From Pseudomonadales bacterium (GTDB lineage: Bacteria > Pseudomonadota > Gammaproteobacteria > Pseudomonadales > DT-91): a stretch of DNA of 8,585 nt. Positions within the stretch are counted from its first letter, which is position 1. The number at the start of each line of letters is the position of its first letter. Shown here one piece after another: positions 5,600 to 8,585 of this stretch. The stretch spans positions 1-8,585 of the forward strand of contig JABSRR010000043.1 in NCBI GenBank assembly GCA_013215025.1. Reading direction: 5' to 3'. The notes beneath the pieces were generated by a model. That model had not been told where the DNA came from. It saw only the letters and a program-made list of their open reading frames with translations, and ran no database searches. A program made the translations under genes and the position numbers.

Positions 5600-6730
5600 A
5601 TGATCATTGGAATCCCCAAATCCTCTGCGGATGCTGAGCAGCGTGTGCTTGCGCTACCAGAAAATGTCGCAAAATTAACTCAGCAGGGTATGAATATTAC
5701 GATTGAGTCAGGCCTGGGTGCTTCACTGAGTATAGCCGATCAAGCTTATATAGATGCCGGTGCTACGGTTGCCTCATCTGTTGAAAAGCTATTGGCTGAT
5801 GCTGATATTGTGGTGCGAATCCAGCCGCCTACGGTTGATCAGGTTAAACAGTTAAAGCCTCATTCAATCCATGTATCAATGCTCAACCCATTCACTGATG
5901 ATGAGTTGATTGAGGCATTTAATGCGCGTCAGGTAACCGCTGTTTCTTTGGAGATGATCCCGCGTATCACACGTGCACAAAAAATGGATGTGCTGAGCTC
6001 GCAGGCGTCTTTAGCAGGCTATGCCGCGGTGATTTTAGCGGCGCAGCAAGTGGACAAAATTTTCCCCATGATGATGACACCGGCGGGCACTATTTCGCCT
6101 TGTCGTGTGTTTGTTTTGGGTGCAGGTGTCGCAGGCTTGCAGGCGATTGCCACCGCGAAGCGATTAGGCGCGCGCGTTGACGCGTTTGATGTGCGGCCTG
6201 ATACCAAGGAGCAGGTGGAGTCTTTAGGGGCTAAATTCTTGGAAATTGATCTTGGCGAAACTGGCCAGACTGCCGGTGGTTATGCCAATGCCTTAAGCGA
6301 AGAACAAAAGCAGCTGCAAATTGACGGGCAAACCAAAATTATTGCTCAATCCGATATTGTTATTGCCACGGCTCAGGCCATGGGTGGTTTAAAGCCAGCG
6401 CCTCGCTTGATCACGCAAGCGATGCTGTCAGCGATGAAGCCAGGTGCAGTAGCGGTTGATTTGGCGATAGAGTCGGGCGGCAATATTGAAGGTGCGGTTG
6501 CTGATCAGCTGGTTGAGATTGATCAGGTAAAAGTATTAGCGTTGAGTAATTTTCCGGCGCAGTTTGCCGATAGCGCCAGTCAAATGTTGGCTTCCAATAT
6601 TTTTCATTTTTTATCGGAGTTTTGGGATCAGGAGGCGCAATCGTTTGCGCTGAAACTTGATGATGAGATTTTACAGAGTGCGGTGATTACCCATCAGGGT
6701 GAGACTGTTAGCGCGGTTGTGACAGCGTAA
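5600..6730 (+). CDS. pntAA: NAD(P) transhydrogenase subunit alpha part 1 (NAD(H)-binding domain I)
   Basis: This soluble 376-residue subunit binds NAD(H) on the cytoplasmic side and passes hydride to NADP+ bound by PntB. It is a split-type domain I like the Rhodospirillum rubrum protein, not the fused E. coli PntA. Seen features: N-terminal MIIGIPK; the RQD loop TRAQKMDVLSSQ (124-135, Arg125, Gln127 and Asp130); the Rossmann glycine motif GAGVAGLQAIATAKRLGA (174-191) with Asp197 at the end of the next strand; the mobile loop TAGGYA (224-229); and LKLDDE (351-356) near the end. Departures from the family pattern are described in the findings. AAGGA lies 5 nt before the ATG. It heads an operon with pntAB (11-nt gap) and pntB, behind two Fur boxes, so iron-dependent control is inferred. 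Confidence 0.95.
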   Translation: MIIGIPKSSADAEQRVLALPENVAKLTQQGMNITIESGLGASLSIADQAYIDAGATVASSVEKLLADADIVVRIQPPTVDQVKQLKPHSIHVSMLNPFTDDELIEAFNARQVTAVSLEMIPRITRAQKMDVLSSQASLAGYAAVILAAQQVDKIFPMMMTPAGTISPCRVFVLGAGVAGLQAIATAKRLGARVDAFDVRPDTKEQVESLGAKFLEIDLGETGQTAGGYANALSEEQKQLQIDGQTKIIAQSDIVIATAQAMGGLKPAPRLITQAMLSAMKPGAVAVDLAIESGGNIEGAVADQLVEIDQVKVLALSNFPAQFADSASQMLASNIFHFLSEFWDQEAQSFALKLDDEILQSAVITHQGETVSAVVTA

Positions 6731-6741
6731 GAGAGGTTTTC

Positions 6742-7017
6742 GTGGAAGCAATTTATTTAGGTTTTATTTTAGTGTTATCGATGTTTGTCGGCTTTGAGTT
6801 GATCTCTAAAGTGCCAGCAACCTTGCATACGCCATTGATGTCTGGCTCAAATGCCATTTCGGGTGTTACCGTCATCGGTGCGATTGTCTCAGCTCAGTCG
6901 GGCTCTGAGCAACTGGCCTTATGGCTGGGTACATTAGCCGTTGCCTTGGCGACGATTAATGTGGTTGGTGGTTACCTTGTCACTGATCGCATGCTAGCTA
7001 TGTTCAAAAAGAAGTAA
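6742..7017 (+). CDS. pntAB: NAD(P) transhydrogenase subunit alpha part 2 (membrane domain II)
   Basis: This 91-residue membrane protein supplies the alpha-side helices of the proton channel. Three hydrophobic segments lie at about 3-20, 37-53 and 57-81. The hallmark SKVPATLHTPLMSGSNAISG (22-41) corresponds to the end of the first and start of the second helix of split-type subunits, and TDRML-x-MFKKK closes the protein as in relatives. Ser40 occupies the place of the proton-path histidine His42 of the Thermus thermophilus subunit. The start is a GTG at 6742 with GAGAGG 5 nt upstream; it lies 11 nt after the pntAA stop, so translation is probably coupled. Confidence 0.94.
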   Translation: MEAIYLGFILVLSMFVGFELISKVPATLHTPLMSGSNAISGVTVIGAIVSAQSGSEQLALWLGTLAVALATINVVGGYLVTDRMLAMFKKK

Positions 7018-7026
7018 GGGCTACCA

Positions 7027-8421
7027 ATGACATTGCAAACATTCATAAACTTATCTTATATCCTCGCAGCGATCTTGTTCATGCTAGGTTTGAAGCAGCT
7101 TGGCTCGCCAGCTACCGCAAGACGCGGCAATATGATTTCTGCTGTGGGTATGTTACTAGCGGTGGTGGTTACCCTGCTCAGCGAGCTGAAGCTGCCCTGG
7201 GAAAATATCCTGCTGGGTTTGATTATTGGCAGTTTGATTGGTGGCTTTGCTGCCAGTAAAGTGGAAATGACCAGTATGCCTGAGCTGGTTGCGATCTTTA
7301 ATGGTTTAGGTGGTGCTGCATCTCTGTTGGTCGGTTGGGTGGCACTGTTTCCTGTGACCATCGATGTTGTTGAAGGTCAGGCTGTTGTCTCGCCATTGGC
7401 AGCAGTGGCGATTGTATTGTCGGTAATGATTGGTGGCTTAACCGTCAGTGGCTCATTAATTGCGTATGGCAAGCTGTCGGAGCGTATGTCAACGGCGGCG
7501 CTAACGTTTCGTGGTCAACAGTTGTTGAACTCTGCCTTAGTACTGGCTTTGTTGGCCTGTGCAGTGCTTTTTGTGCTAAACCCCTCGCCGAGTGATCCTG
7601 TGTTTTGGGCGCTAATTGCACTGTCACTATTGTTTGGCATTATGTCGGTAATTCCTATCGGTGGTGCAGATATGCCGGTGGTGATTGCCTTGTTAAACTC
7701 TTATTCGGGTTTGGCAGCCTGTGCGGCGGGTTTTGTGTTGAATAATAATCTTTTGATCGTCTCAGGTGCTTTAGTTGGTGCTAGCGGCATCATTTTAACG
7801 AATATCATGTGCAAGGCGATGAATCGCTCTTTAGCAAATGTGTTATTTTCGGGCTTTGCTCAAGTAAAACAATCGGCTTCTGCGGTCGAAGGTGAGCCTA
7901 AGCCGATCTCTGCTGAAGATGCGTTTTTGATTGCTGAAGCTGCGCAGCGGATTGTGATAGTGCCCGGTTATGGTATGGCTGTTGCCCAAGCTCAGCATGT
8001 TGTAAAAGAGCTGGCTGACCATATGGAGGCAAATGGCGCTGAGGTGAAATTTGCGATTCATCCGGTGGCAGGTCGAATGCCTGGACATATGAATGTGTTA
8101 TTAGCTGAGGCCTCTGTGCCCTATGACCAGCTGGTTGAGATGGATGAAATTAATCCACAGTTGCCGGCTACCGATTTGGCTATTGTTATTGGTGCGAATG
8201 ATGTGGTGAACCCGGCTGCCAACGAAGACCCAGCGAGCCCGCTTTATGGCATGCCGGTCATTAATGTGTCTGAAGCAAGAACGGTGTTTGTATTAAAGCG
8301 TTCTATGAAGGCAGGTTATGCCGGTGTTGATAACCCCTTGTTTGTGGCTGAAAACACGCGCATGTTATTCGGTGACGCAAAGCAGAGTTTGAGTACCTTG
8401 GTGAGTGAATTTGTCTCATAA
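7027..8421 (+). CDS. pntB: NAD(P) transhydrogenase subunit beta (membrane domain II and NADP(H)-binding domain III)
   Basis: PntB completes the proton channel and binds NADP(H), so that inward proton flow drives NADPH formation from NADH. Its 464 residues (E. coli has 462) have about nine membrane helices between 6 and 262, a linker (263-300), then domain III. The NADP site is intact: PGYGMAVAQAQH (313-324), HPVAGRMPGHMNVLLAEA (345-362), GANDVVNPAA (389-398) with Asp392, and KRSM-x-x-GYAG (424-433) with Lys424 and Arg425 for the 2'-phosphate. In the membrane part, GGADMP (212-217) is kept, but there is no histidine anywhere before residue 324, and Asn92 stands where E. coli has the proton-path His91. 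AAGGG overlaps the pntAB stop and lies 6 nt before the ATG; the intergenic gap is 9 nt. Confidence 0.97.
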   Translation: MTLQTFINLSYILAAILFMLGLKQLGSPATARRGNMISAVGMLLAVVVTLLSELKLPWENILLGLIIGSLIGGFAASKVEMTSMPELVAIFNGLGGAASLLVGWVALFPVTIDVVEGQAVVSPLAAVAIVLSVMIGGLTVSGSLIAYGKLSERMSTAALTFRGQQLLNSALVLALLACAVLFVLNPSPSDPVFWALIALSLLFGIMSVIPIGGADMPVVIALLNSYSGLAACAAGFVLNNNLLIVSGALVGASGIILTNIMCKAMNRSLANVLFSGFAQVKQSASAVEGEPKPISAEDAFLIAEAAQRIVIVPGYGMAVAQAQHVVKELADHMEANGAEVKFAIHPVAGRMPGHMNVLLAEASVPYDQLVEMDEINPQLPATDLAIVIGANDVVNPAANEDPASPLYGMPVINVSEARTVFVLKRSMKAGYAGVDNPLFVAENTRMLFGDAKQSLSTLVSEFVS

Positions 8422-8425
8422 ATCC

Positions 8426-8450
8426 GCATCATAAAGGTGCATTATTTTTT
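8426..8450 (+). terminator. Probable terminator of the pnt operon
   Basis: GCATC (8426-8430) pairs with GGTGC (8436-8440), including one G-U pair, around an ATAAA loop. A T-rich run ATTATTTTTT (8441-8450) follows. It starts 4 nt after the pntB stop. The stem is short, so termination may be incomplete. Confidence 0.5.
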
Positions 8451-8540
8451 AAAAATAAATTAGAGCTAAACTGCTAAAAGTATTTTAATTTCAAGTCATT
8501 GATTTTATTGAAATTTATTTTTTAATTTTATTTTTAAATA
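8441..8540. other. Very A+T-rich intergenic block with inverted repeats
   Basis: Only 12 of these 100 bases are G or C by direct count, far below the neighbouring genes. Within it AATTTCAA (8487-8494) and TTGAAATT (8508-8515) form a perfect 8-bp inverted repeat with a 13-nt loop, followed by long T-rich tracts. No gene is visible. It could act as an UP-element or a binding site for a nucleoid protein for a gene beyond the window. Confidence 0.6.
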
Positions 8541-8560
8541 TTGGCACATAAAGTGCTAAT
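8540..8560. promoter_or_regulatory. Hairpin or operator-like inverted repeat near the right edge
   Basis: ATTGGCAC (8540-8547) pairs with GTGCTAAT (8553-8560) around an ATAAA loop, with one G-T mismatch that would be a wobble in RNA. TTGGCA (8541-8546) could also serve as a -35 for a rightward gene outside the window, though the matching -10 (near 8564-8570) is poor. Confidence 0.35.
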
Positions 8561-8585
8561 TACGATTTAATTTTGCGCGGTGCTG

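Noticed and set aside
1..8585. Mobile element, CRISPR, toxin-antitoxin or defence system
   Set aside because: I looked for transposase, integrase, spaced repeats, small overlapping gene pairs and nuclease or NTPase modules outside recJ and saw none.

Overview
The window looks like a chromosomal segment of a gammaproteobacterium, most likely a marine, lipid-storing one. The evidence is a RecJ that reads like the enterobacterial protein over most of its length, a YiiD-type thioesterase, a bacterial wax ester synthase/diacylglycerol acyltransferase (WS/DGAT), and Fur boxes very close to the E. coli consensus. I cannot fix the genus from sequence alone. Nothing here looks like a phage, transposon, CRISPR array, tRNA or rRNA.

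Left part (1-2897), acyl-CoA and lipid metabolism. A gene cut by the window edge runs leftward (1-473, minus) and encodes a 3-hydroxyisobutyryl-CoA-hydrolase-like crotonase. Diverging from it is a hotdog-fold thioesterase (637-1134), followed 41 nt later by a WS/DGAT acyltransferase (1176-2897) with a very lysine-rich C-terminal tail. Together they handle acyl-CoA turnover, acyl chain release and storage of acyl groups as neutral lipid.

Middle (2898-5305). recJ (2953-4767), the 5'-3' single-strand DNA exonuclease, starts at a GTG inside a 16-bp tandem repeat that has copied its own initiation region. Converging on it is a small gene of unknown function (4793-5305, minus).

Right part (5306-8585). 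A 294-nt intergenic region carries two Fur boxes, one inside a perfect 39-bp palindrome. It leads into a tight three-gene operon, pntAA-pntAB-pntB (5600-8421), for proton-translocating NAD(P) transhydrogenase, which makes NADPH from NADH using the proton gradient. A weak terminator and a block of about 100 bp with only 12% G+C follow.

The points most worth a second look are: apparent iron (Fur) control of transhydrogenase; a transhydrogenase membrane domain that lacks histidine at all three positions where the proton-path histidine is known to occur; the self-duplicated recJ start region; and the histone-like tail on the WS/DGAT. I found no convincing new multi-gene system; most of the window is recognisable housekeeping and lipid metabolism.
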